Assembly: GCA_001765415.1 (NCBI GenBank)
Contig: CP017245.1
Location: 558,001-622,000, forward strand
DNA: 64,000 nucleotides
Direction of reading: 5' to 3'
Source: Candidatus Melainabacteria bacterium MEL.A1
GTDB lineage: Bacteria; Cyanobacteriota; Vampirovibrionia; Gastranaerophilales; Gastranaerophilaceae
Part shown: one piece after another, positions 28,053 to 37,475 of the stretch
Numbering within the stretch: position 1 is the first letter of the stretch
Layout: each line of letters starts with the position of its first letter
Program-made: the position numbers and the translations under genes
The notes under the pieces: model-generated
Database searches by the model: none
Seen by the model: the letters and a program-made list of their open reading frames with translations, nothing else
Told to the model about the DNA's origin: nothing

Positions 28053-29169
28053 AAGTGTTTATAACTCCTTGTGCGGCAACATAACCGGTTGACCAGCAGT
28101 TTTGGAGATTAAAACCTCCACAAAAACCGTCAATATCCAAAACTTCTCCGCAAAAATAAATATGCGGAACAATTTTGGATTCCATATTTTTAGAATTTAT
28201 TTCTTTTAAATCTACTCCTCCAGCTGTCACAACTTCTCCATCAGGGAAAGTTCCGGTCACTGTAACCTCAAAATTGTGCAACCTATCAAGAATTTTATCT
28301 CTTGTTTTACCATCAATTCTGTGACATTTCGTTTCAGCTTCAATTTTCAAATTATACAAAACATAATCCGCAAAAGATTTTGGGACAAATTCCGCAATCA
28401 AATTCCTAATAGATTTATGAGGATTTTGGTTTAAATAATCTTGCAAATCAATATCATCAATAAAGTTGAAACTTAATTTATATGGGAAATTGTCCCTAGC
28501 TCTCAATGACGAAATCGTATAAATTTTCGGACCTGAAATTCCCCTGTGTGTGAACAAAACATCATTTATCACTACTCCACTAATAGAAGAAAAATCTTCT
28601 TTTGTCAAAAGACCGACAAGTGCAGGTTTTGGAGCAACAATCTTATGCCCCAACATCTTAATCAAATCAAAAGTAGAATGTCCACCAGTAGAAATAACCA
28701 CATAAGCCGCTTTATACGCACCCATATCAGTCACAACAGAAAATCCGTTTTCTAAAATATTTACTCTCAACGCATTTTCTCTCACAAATTTAACTTTGTT
28801 TAAACTATTCAAAAAGTGATCTCTAACATCTTTGGCACTATTAGATTGCGGAAAAACTCGCAGGTTTTCTTGTACATAAGTTTTAACTCCAATTTTTTCA
28901 AAAAATTCAATCGTATCAGATGTAGAAAATTTTGAAAAAACAGAATATAAAAACTTTTCGCCTCTGGGATAATTTTTTGCTAACTCTTTAAAATCAAATT
29001 CTGCATGACACAGATTGCATCGCCCACCACCTGTAGGCAAAAGAGTTTTTAGAGGAGAATTTTTTTCAATAACAGTAACCTCAAAATCATTTTGCAAAAA
29101 ATACGCACATATACACCCCGCTGGACCGCCACCAACAATTACGACCTTAGATTTCAACTCTTGTACCAT
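28042..29169 (-). CDS. FAD-dependent oxidoreductase, HI0933/BaiN family
   Basis: 375-residue flavoprotein. FAD-binding GGGPAG at residue about 13, the family motif TGGGRCNL near 46 and the C-terminal GEVLDIDGFCGGFNLQ... signature near 340-360 are seen. Members such as BaiN reduce C=C bonds, but the substrate of most is unknown. The ATG lies inside the end of folK (23-base overlap), so the two genes are coupled. Confidence 0.93.
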   Translation of the reverse strand: MVQELKSKVVIVGGGPAGCICAYFLQNDFEVTVIEKNSPLKTLLPTGGGRCNLCHAEFDFKELAKNYPRGEKFLYSVFSKFSTSDTIEFFEKIGVKTYVQENLRVFPQSNSAKDVRDHFLNSLNKVKFVRENALRVNILENGFSVVTDMGAYKAAYVVISTGGHSTFDLIKMLGHKIVAPKPALVGLLTKEDFSSISGVVINDVLFTHRGISGPKIYTISSLRARDNFPYKLSFNFIDDIDLQDYLNQNPHKSIRNLIAEFVPKSFADYVLYNLKIEAETKCHRIDGKTRDKILDRLHNFEVTVTGTFPDGEVVTAGGVDLKEINSKNMESKIVPHIYFCGEVLDIDGFCGGFNLQNCWSTGYVAAQGVINTSIV

Positions 29170-29656
29170 ACAAAAACACCATCTCAGGATTTTCTAAATC
29201 ATCATGCAATTGAGTAATTGTTTTATGCAAAACAGGATGTTCAAAATTTGGAATTAATTCCAACAATGGCACTAGCGTAAAAGCTCTCAAATGCAAATAT
29301 TTATGAGGAATTGTCAAGTTTTCATCATTCACAATTTCTTTACTATAGAACAAAATATCAATATCTATTGTTCTATCTTGATAACCTTTCGCCTCAATAT
29401 CACGTTTACGCCCTAATTGAGCCTCAATTCTTTGACATTCATTCAATAATCTTTGCGGAGAAAGAGTTGTCTTAATCTCGACAACTGCATTTACAAACCA
29501 GTTTTTAGTATCCATTCCCCACGGTTCAGATTCATAAAAAGCAGAAGTTCTAATCAAAGAAATCCCGTCAGCAGCATTCAAAAGACTTGTTGCCTGTTGC
29601 ACAAATCCAATTCTGTCACCTTTATTTGAGCCTAAACTTAAATATGCTATAGCCAT
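29147..29656 (-). CDS. folK: 2-amino-4-hydroxy-6-hydroxymethyldihydropteridine pyrophosphokinase
   Basis: 169-residue HPPK of folate synthesis, transferring pyrophosphate from ATP to 6-hydroxymethyl-dihydropterin. Seen: LSLGSNKGDR at the N-terminus, YESEPWGM near residue 41, and the signature QDRTIDIDILFY near 95. It is slightly longer than E. coli FolK (159). It overlaps the downstream flavoprotein gene; folP and folB are not nearby. Confidence 0.96.
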   Translation of the reverse strand: MAIAYLSLGSNKGDRIGFVQQATSLLNAADGISLIRTSAFYESEPWGMDTKNWFVNAVVEIKTTLSPQRLLNECQRIEAQLGRKRDIEAKGYQDRTIDIDILFYSKEIVNDENLTIPHKYLHLRAFTLVPLLELIPNFEHPVLHKTITQLHDDLENPEMVFLYGTRVEI

Positions 29657-29785
29657 ACCAGTATTTTAAGATTTTTTAAAAAACTTGTCAATAGGGAAAA
29701 ACATGTGTTGAAAGGAGCGCATAACTTTCACTTAAATAAATCTGTTATTAACATCCAACAATAGATTTTATGCTATAATCATGGC

Positions 29786-31021
29786 ATGCTTATTTATAGA
29801 ATTTTATCAACAATCTTATTCATAATCTCGTTACCTGTATATGCAGCAGTTAGAAAAATCGAGGGAAAATCTTTCGGATGGAAAGAAAAATTCGGAGATT
29901 TTGATGCTCCTGATTTGGGTGACAAAGTTATTATGTTTCATGGAGTTTCTGTTGGAGAAGTCATTGCTCTTGAAAATTTAATCAAAAAAACAAAAGAAAC
30001 CTTTCCTAACTACAAAATTGTTGTAACCACCGGAACAAAGACCGGTCAAGAGATTGCGCACAAAAAATATGATAATATCGCAGACTTTATTACATATTTT
30101 CCATTCGATATTACGTTTTGCGTAGAAAAATTCTTAAACAAGATTAATCCTAGCGTTGTTTTGATTGCTGAAACAGAGTTGTGGCCTACTTTTGCAGCAT
30201 ATTGCCATAACAAAAATATACCACTTTTTGTAATCAACGGTAGAATTTCTGATGCAACTTTCAAATCATACAGATTTTTAAAGGGATTTTTCAAAGAATT
30301 ATTCAAAAACTATACTGAAATCCTTACACAAAGCGAAGAAGATAAGAATAAATTCATTCAAATTGGCGCACCTGAAAGCAAAACACAGGTTATGAAGAAC
30401 CTCAAATTCGATGTAAAAAGAATTAGTGCAGATATAGAAATCGGAAAAGGATCAAACAGAATCATTATAGCAGGAAGCACCCACAAGGGGGAAGACGAGA
30501 TTGTTTTAACCGCTTTTACCAAACTCAAAAAAGATTTTCCGGACATCAAACTTTTAATTGCGCCAAGACATTTAACGAGATTGAACGAAGTAAAAAGTTT
30601 AACAGAAAAAACTGGTTTGAAATTCGGTCAGCGCTCCAATAATGACACTTTTGAAAATAACGAAATCATTATTCTTGACACGATGGGCGAACTTAGCAAA
30701 ATGTACCAAATCTGTGATTTTGCGTTCATTGGCGGAAGTTTTAACAAAACCGGAGGTCACAACCCGCTTGAAGCAATTGTTTATGACAAACCGGCGATTT
30801 CTGGCCCATCTATCCATAATTTCAGAGATATTTATTGGATTTTAGGTCGCTCAAAAGCAGGTAAAGTTGTAAAAACTCCGCAAGAATTAACAAATTATAT
30901 GGCAAAATTACTTTCAGATAAAGAGTTTTATGCACAAGCTTGCGAGGATTGCAAAACTGTTTTTGCTTCTCAACAAGGTGCAATGGTATTTGTTATTGAC
31001 AGACTAAAAAATATTTTATAA
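29786..31021 (+). CDS. waaA: 3-deoxy-D-manno-octulosonic acid (Kdo) transferase
   Basis: 411-residue GT30 glycosyltransferase that adds Kdo to the lipid A precursor at the inner membrane. An N-terminal membrane anchor (residues 1-20), the acceptor-side HGVSVGEV near 52 (with the catalytic Glu) and the donor-side GGSFNKTGGHNPLEA near 315 are all typical. Its presence argues for an LPS-bearing outer membrane. Single gene, divergent from folK. No strong Shine-Dalgarno. Confidence 0.95.
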   Translation: MLIYRILSTILFIISLPVYAAVRKIEGKSFGWKEKFGDFDAPDLGDKVIMFHGVSVGEVIALENLIKKTKETFPNYKIVVTTGTKTGQEIAHKKYDNIADFITYFPFDITFCVEKFLNKINPSVVLIAETELWPTFAAYCHNKNIPLFVINGRISDATFKSYRFLKGFFKELFKNYTEILTQSEEDKNKFIQIGAPESKTQVMKNLKFDVKRISADIEIGKGSNRIIIAGSTHKGEDEIVLTAFTKLKKDFPDIKLLIAPRHLTRLNEVKSLTEKTGLKFGQRSNNDTFENNEIIILDTMGELSKMYQICDFAFIGGSFNKTGGHNPLEAIVYDKPAISGPSIHNFRDIYWILGRSKAGKVVKTPQELTNYMAKLLSDKEFYAQACEDCKTVFASQQGAMVFVIDRLKNIL

Positions 31022-31056
31022 TTGATTTTTTAAATTTGACCTAAACATAATAAAAA

Positions 31057-31079
31057 ACGACTTTTGTTGAAAAAGTCGT
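31057..31079 (-). terminator. Hairpin, terminator of the leftward gene at 31303
   Basis: Stem ACGACTTTT (31057-31065) / AAAAGTCGT (31071-31079). A T run follows on the minus strand, so it should stop leftward transcription, leaving a 3' untranslated region of about 220 bases. Confidence 0.65.
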
Positions 31080-31302
31080 AAGTTAATTAAGGAAACAAAA
31101 TATAAAATTTTTATTATATTCTCGCAAACATTTAAAGCAAAACAGATGCGAGGGTTAAGTTTTTTTGTTTATTCGATATATTACGGGTAATACCCGAGTG
31201 CGTTCAACTGTATAAAGCGCCATTTCAATAATATTTGTAATATTAAGTTTTTTGCAAAAGCGCCTCTTAAGCAGTTGTAAGCTATGTGGAAGTAGACCTC
31301 GT
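31080..31302. other. Long untranslated region, no convincing gene
   Basis: Between the waaA end and the gene at 31303. It contains a small palindrome GGGT-aat-ACCC (31191-31201). A 75-codon minus-strand frame here overlaps the start of the next gene, has no binding site, and is judged spurious. Confidence 0.5.
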
Positions 31303-32373
31303 CTACCCGAATGTTTTGAATGTAGATTCAGTGTTCTTTTCGATAACTTTTTGAACTGCATCCATTTCAGTTTGAATTGCATCTTGTTCAGTATCTAACT
31401 GTTTCAAACGTAATTCAAGGTTTTTATCTTCTGCTTGAATAACTTCAATCTTAGCATTGATATTTTGGATAGATTGATCATACTCATATTTATCATATTC
31501 GTATTGGTTCATAGCATCATCGTATTTAGCTTGATCAGTTACAGTGTTAGTTGTTACTGCATAAGTAACTTTTGTAGCTGGATCATCTGGGTTCAATGTA
31601 ATACTGATGATACGTCCTGTAGAATCTTGTTCTAATCTAGCTTCAACACCTTTGATTTCTTCTGTTTCTTTTGCAGAACCAATTGTGTATGTTTTGATTG
31701 CGCTTTGAGAAGAACCAGTGTCGCTAAATACTGTAGTTTCAGCTTCTAATACATCTTTGTTAACGAAATATGGTGCCCATGTTCCTGTTGAAGTATTTTG
31801 GACATATCTAACCATATAACCTTCAGCAGATTTGCCATATTTTTCTTCTAATTGAGCTTTGTATTTCTTTTCTTCATCTACTAAATTTTTCAACTGTTCA
31901 GCAGACAAAGAACTTAAATATTCATCTTTGTAACCATCTGCATCAGCAACATATTTGCCTTCAGCATCAACATTAAAGCCTTCGCCTAATTTTCTTAATT
32001 TTTTAGCACCAACATAGTAGTCATAATTGCCTTCATCACCTTTTCTTGTGTAGATAGTAGAAGCTGTTGATACTACTGAAAAATCGTTTGTCCAAGAAGA
32101 TGTGTAACTAATTTGATATTTACCATCTGCTTTTGCTATCATTGTAGAAATTGAATTGTTTAATGAACCGTCTGTGAAAGTGTAAGTTGTTTTTGTATAA
32201 TCAGCTGTTGACGGTGGAACCGGAACTGTCATGCCAAGCAGCTGGTTATAATAGTTAGCAGATTGGTTAGCCAAAGTTGTTCTTTGTTGGTTGATCTGCT
32301 GACCTTCATATTCGGTATTTGATTTTCTTGCAGTAAGACCTAAAAATCTTGCCTGCGATGCAGCCATACCCAT
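31303..32373 (-). CDS. Conserved hypothetical protein (MGMAASQARFLGLTARK family)
   Basis: 356 residues. The N-terminus GMAASQARFLGLTARKSNTEYEGQQIN is followed by QQRTTLA and a short Tyr/Asn-rich linker; this opening recurs, as I recall, in a lineage family of unknown role. The middle is a beta-rich, Thr/Tyr-rich domain (residues 60-250) and the end a long coiled coil (about 265-345). No signal peptide, so if surface-exposed it would need a non-Sec route. Large size and good codon use suggest a structural protein; a filament or appendage role is speculation. Confidence 0.82.
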   Translation of the reverse strand: MGMAASQARFLGLTARKSNTEYEGQQINQQRTTLANQSANYYNQLLGMTVPVPPSTADYTKTTYTFTDGSLNNSISTMIAKADGKYQISYTSSWTNDFSVVSTASTIYTRKGDEGNYDYYVGAKKLRKLGEGFNVDAEGKYVADADGYKDEYLSSLSAEQLKNLVDEEKKYKAQLEEKYGKSAEGYMVRYVQNTSTGTWAPYFVNKDVLEAETTVFSDTGSSQSAIKTYTIGSAKETEEIKGVEARLEQDSTGRIISITLNPDDPATKVTYAVTTNTVTDQAKYDDAMNQYEYDKYEYDQSIQNINAKIEVIQAEDKNLELRLKQLDTEQDAIQTEMDAVQKVIEKNTESTFKTFG

Positions 32374-32527
32374 GACTTGTTTCCTTTCATTTTGTTTCCT
32401 TATGTTTTCATGTACGGCATAACAGTAGGAAATCTTTAATTATTATATCAGAAAACTTAACAATTCGTAACAAAAATCATCTATTTAGATGATACAATTT
32501 ACGGAATATCAAGAGTATGGCGGAGTT

Positions 32528-33310
32528 TTACTCAGATTTTATATATAAATTCATGAACTCAATATCATCATAATCAATATACGCAGTCTGTCTTAGATTT
32601 CTGCCGGTATGAATTGTGACTTCGTTCAATTGCCCTACTTTTAGTATATTATTAGGAATTTTAATCTTCTGCCCGTCACCATTCAACTGTATTTCAGCGA
32701 TTTTAACCCCGTTAAAAAACACTTCCGGCGGACTAGAAAAAGCATGCGCAACAGAATTTTGCCCCATTGTCTTTGCCATAAACGTATCAATACCTATAAT
32801 AGAGCCAATTACAAGGAAATTTTGTTTAGTCAAAGCGTTTTGTGCAATTTGGAAAGATTTTGAAAAATACGCTCCGATAGATCTTCCTTTAAATTCGCCT
32901 GAATTGGCAGAGTTTTCTGAATAATTGTCATCACCTAAATGAAACATTTCAGACGATATAACAATATCTTGTACATTACTTTTTTCAATCCCGACAACAA
33001 TAGGTTTAGCGGCAATTTTTTCATCAATAGTTAGAGAGAATGGTCTATATCCCTCTTTTTGCACAGATAAAATAGTTGGCGATTTAATATTCGCATTTAA
33101 ACTAAAAGCTCCATTGTCGTCAGTTACTGTAATATAGTCCAATTTTGGCAAGACAACTTTTGCTCCTGAAACCGGCATATTTGTTGCGCTATCAACGACC
33201 CTCTTAGAATTTCCCATGCCCGTTTTCATAACTCCACCTTCCATTACAGTAGCATTTGCAACAGACACAAATAACAAAACAAATAAAATTAATACAAATA
33301 TATTCTTCAT
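32528..33310 (-). CDS. Secreted protein with carboxypeptidase-regulatory-like domain
   Basis: 260 residues. A signal peptide (about residues 1-20, cleavage near ANA) is followed by a CarboxypepD_reg-like Ig fold around 36-105 (KRVVDSATNMPVSGAKVVLP, DDNGAFSLNA, LSVQKEGYRPF). The C-terminal half is unrecognised. A periplasmic or outer-membrane location is expected. Transcribed alone. Confidence 0.85.
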   Translation of the reverse strand: MKNIFVLILFVLLFVSVANATVMEGGVMKTGMGNSKRVVDSATNMPVSGAKVVLPKLDYITVTDDNGAFSLNANIKSPTILSVQKEGYRPFSLTIDEKIAAKPIVVGIEKSNVQDIVISSEMFHLGDDNYSENSANSGEFKGRSIGAYFSKSFQIAQNALTKQNFLVIGSIIGIDTFMAKTMGQNSVAHAFSSPPEVFFNGVKIAEIQLNGDGQKIKIPNNILKVGQLNEVTIHTGRNLRQTAYIDYDDIEFMNLYIKSE

Positions 33311-33411
33311 AAGCCCTCACTCGTATCAAGCATTTTACAAGGGTTTTAAGGAAATTTAATCATTCTTTTTTGTATCAAAATTATTAATTAAAAAAATTTT
33401 TAAAATTTTAT

Positions 33412-33439
33412 TTGAAATTTAAAATGTTTTTGGTATTAT
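33412..33439 (+). promoter_or_regulatory. Promoter of tRNA-Leu
   Basis: TTGAAA (33412-33417), 16-base spacer, TATTAT (33434-33439), ending 23 bases before the tRNA. Confidence 0.7.
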
Positions 33440-33462
33440 ATAAGTATGACAATTGAATATAT

Positions 33463-33546
33463 GCCGAAGTGATGAAATTGGTAGACGTGCTAGACTCAAA
33501 ATCTTGTGTGGGCAACCACGTGCCGGTTCGAGTCCGGCCTTCGGCA
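33463..33546 (+). tRNA. tRNA-Leu (CAA)
   Basis: 84 bases with the long variable arm of class II tRNAs. Acceptor GCCGAAG/CTTCGGC, anticodon loop CTCAAAA with anticodon CAA (33497-33499), T-arm GCCGG-TTCGAGT-CCGGC. No intron, no encoded CCA. Confidence 0.96.
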
Positions 33547-33551
33547 AATAA

Positions 33552-33579
33552 AAAGAACTCCATAATGGAGTTCTTTTTA
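33552..33579 (+). terminator. tRNA-Leu terminator
   Basis: AAGAACTCC / GGAGTTCTT stem around 33553-33575 followed by TTTAT. Confidence 0.9.
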
Positions 33580-33631
33580 TTTGAAATATATTAATTTATT
33601 AGTTGTCTTAAATCTAAAAAAGCGTATTTAC

Positions 33632-35089
33632 CTATGTTGAATGTTTAATACCTTTGCATTTAATAAATTCAATCGCCTTTTCAATATTATCATACGGAAT
33701 TTGGCGAATTACATCTTCTTCTAAATCCCACCATTCTAATTCTAAAAGTTCCGAAATTATCTCATCTGAAAAACGATATTTAATAACTTTTGCAGGAACT
33801 CCAGCTACTACCGCATAAGGTGGAACATCTTTTGTTACAACTGCTCCCAAACCAACAACTGCACCATCACCTATTTTAACCCCATTTTTTATAATTACAT
33901 TATCGCCAATCCAAACATCATTGCCAATACGCACTGGAGCATAATTCCAAAATTCATTGTGACTTTTTGTATTCAACAACTTCCAACCTAAATTGTCATA
34001 ATAAAAATATGGGCTTGTTGATAAATAACCTAAAGGATGTTCGCCGTGTCCAATTCTTACATTCTCCCCAATTGAAACAAATTTTCCTATTGTTGTTTTC
34101 GGACTTGCAATGAAAGGTTGTTTTGCGCAATAAGTATTCTTGCCAACATTTGCAAGATTAACCTTTTCTAACAACAAATGTTTGAGCTTCATAAACTTTT
34201 TCTTTTGTTTTGCAATATATCTTTTCAAACTTTGCAAATCATAAAAACTATAATAGTTATCTATAATTGCAAATAACTCATCAAATACACGAATATTTTT
34301 TGCAGAACGTGCAGACAATCTTATCAAATATTTGAAAAATTTTAGCTTTTTCTCTCGTTGAAAATAATTCAAATCAAGTGTGTTCAACCAATCAAAAATA
34401 TTTTTAGCAGAAACACTATAATAATAACTATCATTTATATCATGCGAAATTTGTTCATCATGAACTCTGTGGAAATAAACACAATCTCTTACGTAACCAA
34501 CTTTTTCACACATTGCAATTAATTCATAATGAACAGGAACATCATGTGCTTTATTACTAAAGTCCGGAAAACTAATTTTATTCTTCTCCCAAAAACTTCT
34601 TTTTATGATTTTTGTCCACTGCGGATAATTACGTTCAGAAAACAGTTTTTTCTTTTTAGCTGTATCGGTTGGAACAATTCCAAACTTCAAATCTTTATAA
34701 ATTATTTCTAAACTATCATCATTTTTCCAGAAATACGCATTGCACATACACATATCAAGACTTGTTTTTTCTATAACAGCAACCATTTTTTCAAGATAAT
34801 CAGGTGCATATTTATCATCTTGATCTAAAAAACACAAGTAATCACTTTGAGAATTTTCTATACCATAATTTAGTGCCAATCCAGGACCGGCATTTTCTTT
34901 AGTCAAACAAACAACTCTATTATCAATAGAGGCATACTTATCAAGAATTTCTAGGGAATTGTCAGTTGAACTATCATTAACACAAATAAGTTGAAAATCT
35001 CTATAAGACTGGTTAAGAACGGATTGAATAGATGTGTCTAAATATTCACCACCATTATACACAGGCATAATTATTGCAACCTTAACCAT
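33632..35089 (-). CDS. Fusion of family 2 glycosyltransferase and hexapeptide acetyltransferase
   Basis: 485 residues from ATG 35089 (a TTG nine bases earlier is also possible). Residues 1-230 are a GT-A fold GT2 ([20 protein letters not shown], then DQDD as the metal-binding DxD near 90). Residues about 310-470 are a left-handed beta-helix acyltransferase of CatB/Maa type ([40 protein letters not shown]). It probably adds and O-acetylates a sugar of a surface polysaccharide. Transcribed alone rather than in a capsule cluster. Confidence 0.9.
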   Translation of the reverse strand: MVKVAIIMPVYNGGEYLDTSIQSVLNQSYRDFQLICVNDSSTDNSLEILDKYASIDNRVVCLTKENAGPGLALNYGIENSQSDYLCFLDQDDKYAPDYLEKMVAVIEKTSLDMCMCNAYFWKNDDSLEIIYKDLKFGIVPTDTAKKKKLFSERNYPQWTKIIKRSFWEKNKISFPDFSNKAHDVPVHYELIAMCEKVGYVRDCVYFHRVHDEQISHDINDSYYYSVSAKNIFDWLNTLDLNYFQREKKLKFFKYLIRLSARSAKNIRVFDELFAIIDNYYSFYDLQSLKRYIAKQKKKFMKLKHLLLEKVNLANVGKNTYCAKQPFIASPKTTIGKFVSIGENVRIGHGEHPLGYLSTSPYFYYDNLGWKLLNTKSHNEFWNYAPVRIGNDVWIGDNVIIKNGVKIGDGAVVGLGAVVTKDVPPYAVVAGVPAKVIKYRFSDEIISELLELEWWDLEEDVIRQIPYDNIEKAIEFIKCKGIKHST

Positions 35090-35242
35090 ACTCCCCAACT
35101 CTCTTTTTACTATTTATAACTAATTTAATTATCAAATAAATAACAAATATTGTAAACTTACAAAAGATTATCTATTAATATTTATTAAGAAAAACCTTAT
35201 AACAAATTAATAACAGAAATTATCCATTTTTGTTTATTAATC

Positions 35243-35285
35243 TTGACAAAAATTTTTATTTGAACAAAAATAATAATTGTTATCA
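35243..35285 (+). promoter_or_regulatory. Promoter and possible Fur/PerR box
   Basis: TTGACA (35243-35248) lies upstream of an AT-rich -10 area. AATAATAATTGTTATCA (about 35269-35285) resembles a degenerate PerR/Fur inverted repeat and would allow autoregulation. The exact -10 is unclear. Confidence 0.45.
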
Positions 35286-35301
35286 GTTTTATGGAGAAAC
35301 T

Positions 35302-35679
35302 ATGAATTACTCAAGACAACGTGAGATAATTTTAGAAACATTAAAAGAAAATGTAGTTCACCCTACTGCAGAGTATTTGTATGGAATTTTGCAAGAAAAA
35401 GCACCTAATATCAGCCTTGCAACTCTATACAGAAACCTGAACCAGTTAGCTGAAAACGGAATTATCAAAAAGATTGACGGTTTAGAAGCACCATCACACT
35501 TTGATCATAACACTCACGAACATTTTCATTTTATTTGTGACAAATGTAAAAGAGTTTTTGATGTTTCTATTAACATCGCTCCTGACGTTGTTCAGAGGAC
35601 TAAAAATGAAACAGGTTTCGACGTAAAGGGTTATGATATCACATTACACGGTATTTGTAATGAATGTAAAAGCATATAG
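35302..35679 (+). CDS. Fur/PerR-family metalloregulator
   Basis: 125 residues from ATG 35302 (GGAGA upstream). An N-terminal winged helix ([33 protein letters not shown]) is followed by the dimerisation/metal domain with [13 protein letters not shown] (near 83-94) and the C-terminal CNEC, giving two CxxC structural zinc pairs. It heads an operon with rubredoxin and a flavodiiron protein, so PerR-like sensing of peroxide or oxygen is more likely than iron-uptake control (inference). Confidence 0.92.
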   Translation: MNYSRQREIILETLKENVVHPTAEYLYGILQEKAPNISLATLYRNLNQLAENGIIKKIDGLEAPSHFDHNTHEHFHFICDKCKRVFDVSINIAPDVVQRTKNETGFDVKGYDITLHGICNECKSI

Positions 35680-35692
35680 AAAGGACAAAAAA

Positions 35693-35830
35693 ATGGAAAA
35701 GTATATTTGTACAGTATGTGGTTATATTTATGACCCAGAAGAACATGACGGAATAAAATTTGAAGATTTACCAGATGACTATGTATGCCCACTTTGTGGT
35801 GTTAGCAAAGATTTATTTGACAAACAATAA
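35693..35830 (+). CDS. Rubredoxin
   Basis: 45 residues from ATG 35693 with AAAGGA upstream. One-iron electron carrier: [12 protein letters not shown] and [11 protein letters not shown] supply the four Cys ligands. Slightly shorter than usual (52-54), and the Trp of the usual PDDW is Tyr. It probably passes electrons to the flavodiiron protein encoded next. Confidence 0.96.
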   Translation: MEKYICTVCGYIYDPEEHDGIKFEDLPDDYVCPLCGVSKDLFDKQ

Positions 35831-35880
35831 ATAAAAAAGTTAAATATTTAAAATTTACAACACTAAAAGGAGATGAAATA

Positions 35881-37065
35881 ATGAAATTTCAAGAGATTAA
35901 AAATAACATTTTTTATTGTGGATTAAACGACTGTGACAGACGAATTTTTGATGAACTAATTCCATTGGAACACGGTACAAGCTACAATTCATACCTTGTT
36001 AAGGGTTCTGAAAAAACTGCGATTATTGACACAATGTATCCACCAAAAACAAAAGAATATTTAAAAAGATTTTCTGAAAACAATATCGGGAAAGTTGATT
36101 ATATTATCGCAAATCACGGTGAACAAGACCACTCAGGTTCAATTCCGGCTTTGTTAGAAAAATTCCCAAATGCTATTGTTTTGACAAACCCTAAAGTTGC
36201 AGAAAATATTAAAAACATGCTTTTTGTTCCAGAAGAAAAAATTCAAATTATTGCTGATGGGGAAGAAATTTCTTTGGGTGATAAAACGCTAAAATTCATC
36301 TTTGCACCAGGAGTACATTGGCCTGATACAATGTTTACATATATCAAAGAAGATAATGTAATTTTCACTTGTGACTTTTTAGGTGCGCATTATACATTCA
36401 CGGATATTTTTGCACCTGAAAGCAAAGAACTTGAAAAGAGCGCAAAACGTTATTATGCTGAAATTATGATGCCATTTAGAATGATGTGCAAAAAATATAC
36501 AAAAATGATTAAGGAAATGAATGTTGATATGATTTTGCCAAGTCATGGACCTGTTCACAAAAATCCTAATTACATTTTGGATTTGTACACAGATTGGACA
36601 TCTGATACGCCGAAAAATTTAGTTGCATTGCCTTATGTTTCAATGTACGAAAGCACAAAAGAAATGATTGACTACTTAAGCAATAAATTAGAAGCAAAAG
36701 GAATTAAAACATTCAAATTTGATATAGTAGATGACGATTTGGGAGATTTAGCAATGGCATTGGTAGATGCAGCAACAATCGTTATGGGAACATCAATGGT
36801 TCTGGCAGGTCCACACCCAATGACTGTAAATGTCGCTTACCTTGCAGCAGTATTAAGACCAAAAGCTAAATTTGCTTCTCTTTTAGGTTCTTACGGATGG
36901 GGCGGAAAACTATTCGACTTGATAGCACAAATATTAACCCCATTGAAACTAGATATCATTGAACCTTTACAAATCAAAGGAAAACCAAAAGAAGAAGATT
37001 TCAAAAAATTAGACGAAATGGCAGAAATCATCTACGAAAAACACAAATCAATCGGAATTATATAA
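35881..37065 (+). CDS. A-type flavodiiron protein (FprA), oxygen/NO reductase
   Basis: 394 residues. The N-terminal metallo-beta-lactamase domain has NHGEQDHSG (HxExDH, near 81-86) and further ligands (HWPD near 148, CDFLGAH near 165-172, SHGP near 223) for the di-iron site. The C-terminal flavodoxin domain (about 255-390) binds FMN. It reduces O2 to water or NO to N2O using rubredoxin. GGAG upstream. Operon: regulator, rubredoxin, this gene. Typical of anaerobes that meet transient oxygen. Confidence 0.95.
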   Translation: MKFQEIKNNIFYCGLNDCDRRIFDELIPLEHGTSYNSYLVKGSEKTAIIDTMYPPKTKEYLKRFSENNIGKVDYIIANHGEQDHSGSIPALLEKFPNAIVLTNPKVAENIKNMLFVPEEKIQIIADGEEISLGDKTLKFIFAPGVHWPDTMFTYIKEDNVIFTCDFLGAHYTFTDIFAPESKELEKSAKRYYAEIMMPFRMMCKKYTKMIKEMNVDMILPSHGPVHKNPNYILDLYTDWTSDTPKNLVALPYVSMYESTKEMIDYLSNKLEAKGIKTFKFDIVDDDLGDLAMALVDAATIVMGTSMVLAGPHPMTVNVAYLAAVLRPKAKFASLLGSYGWGGKLFDLIAQILTPLKLDIIEPLQIKGKPKEEDFKKLDEMAEIIYEKHKSIGII

Positions 37066-37075
37066 TGACAAATTG

Positions 37076-37098
37076 AGAGCGGATAAAAAATCCGCTCT
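37076..37098 (+). terminator. Operon-end hairpin
   Basis: 8-bp stem AGAGCGGA (37076-37083) / TCCGCTCT (37091-37098); the tail is only moderately T-rich. Confidence 0.7.
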
Positions 37099-37186
37099 TA
37101 ATATTTGTAATATTTCATAAAAATTAGGCAATTATTTTTGTTTAAGAGTTTTACTAGTAATATAGAAAATTGGAGGAAAAAATTAC

Positions 37187-37414
37187 ATGATTAAAGCAAT
37201 TAACTTTTTAGGAAAACCAGATACACCAGGAGCAGTTTCAAACATAGCAGCCCCAAAACCTGAAGCAAAGGCAGAAGCTCCAGCACCAACCCCTCAAGCT
37301 CCGGCTCAAGATACATTTGTACCATCAGCACCGAAAGCTGAAGAAGCTCCAAAAGCTGATCCAAATGATAAATTTGTAAAAGCAGAAGACAAAAAACCAG
37401 AAGAAGCTAAATAA
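37187..37414 (+). CDS. Small Pro/Ala/Lys-rich protein with INFLGK N-terminus
   Basis: 75 residues, strong GGAGG upstream. It begins MIKAINFLGKPDT, again with the N-terminal F-x-G element, then a low-complexity, disordered tail of A, P, K and E (PKPEAKAEAPAP and similar). No signal peptide. The tail resembles Pro/Ala linkers without any domain attached, so this may be a minimal form of whatever the N-terminal element marks. Confidence 0.75.
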   Translation: MIKAINFLGKPDTPGAVSNIAAPKPEAKAEAPAPTPQAPAQDTFVPSAPKAEEAPKADPNDKFVKAEDKKPEEAK

Positions 37415-37440
37415 TTTACAAATGAAATCTAGTTTTAAAC

Positions 37441-37470
37441 GAACCGCCCTTTAAATAAAGAGCGGTTCAT
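37441..37470. terminator. Bidirectional hairpin terminator
   Basis: GAACCGC (37441-37447) / GCGGTTC (37462-37468) with inner CTTTA/TAAAG pairing, between convergent genes. Confidence 0.85.
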
Positions 37471-37475
37471 TGTTA

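Noticed and set aside
31155..31382. 75-codon minus-strand frame downstream of the 31303 gene
   Set aside because: It overlaps the end of the real gene, has no ribosome-binding site and an amino-acid mix (K, R, L, H) typical of random AT-rich DNA.
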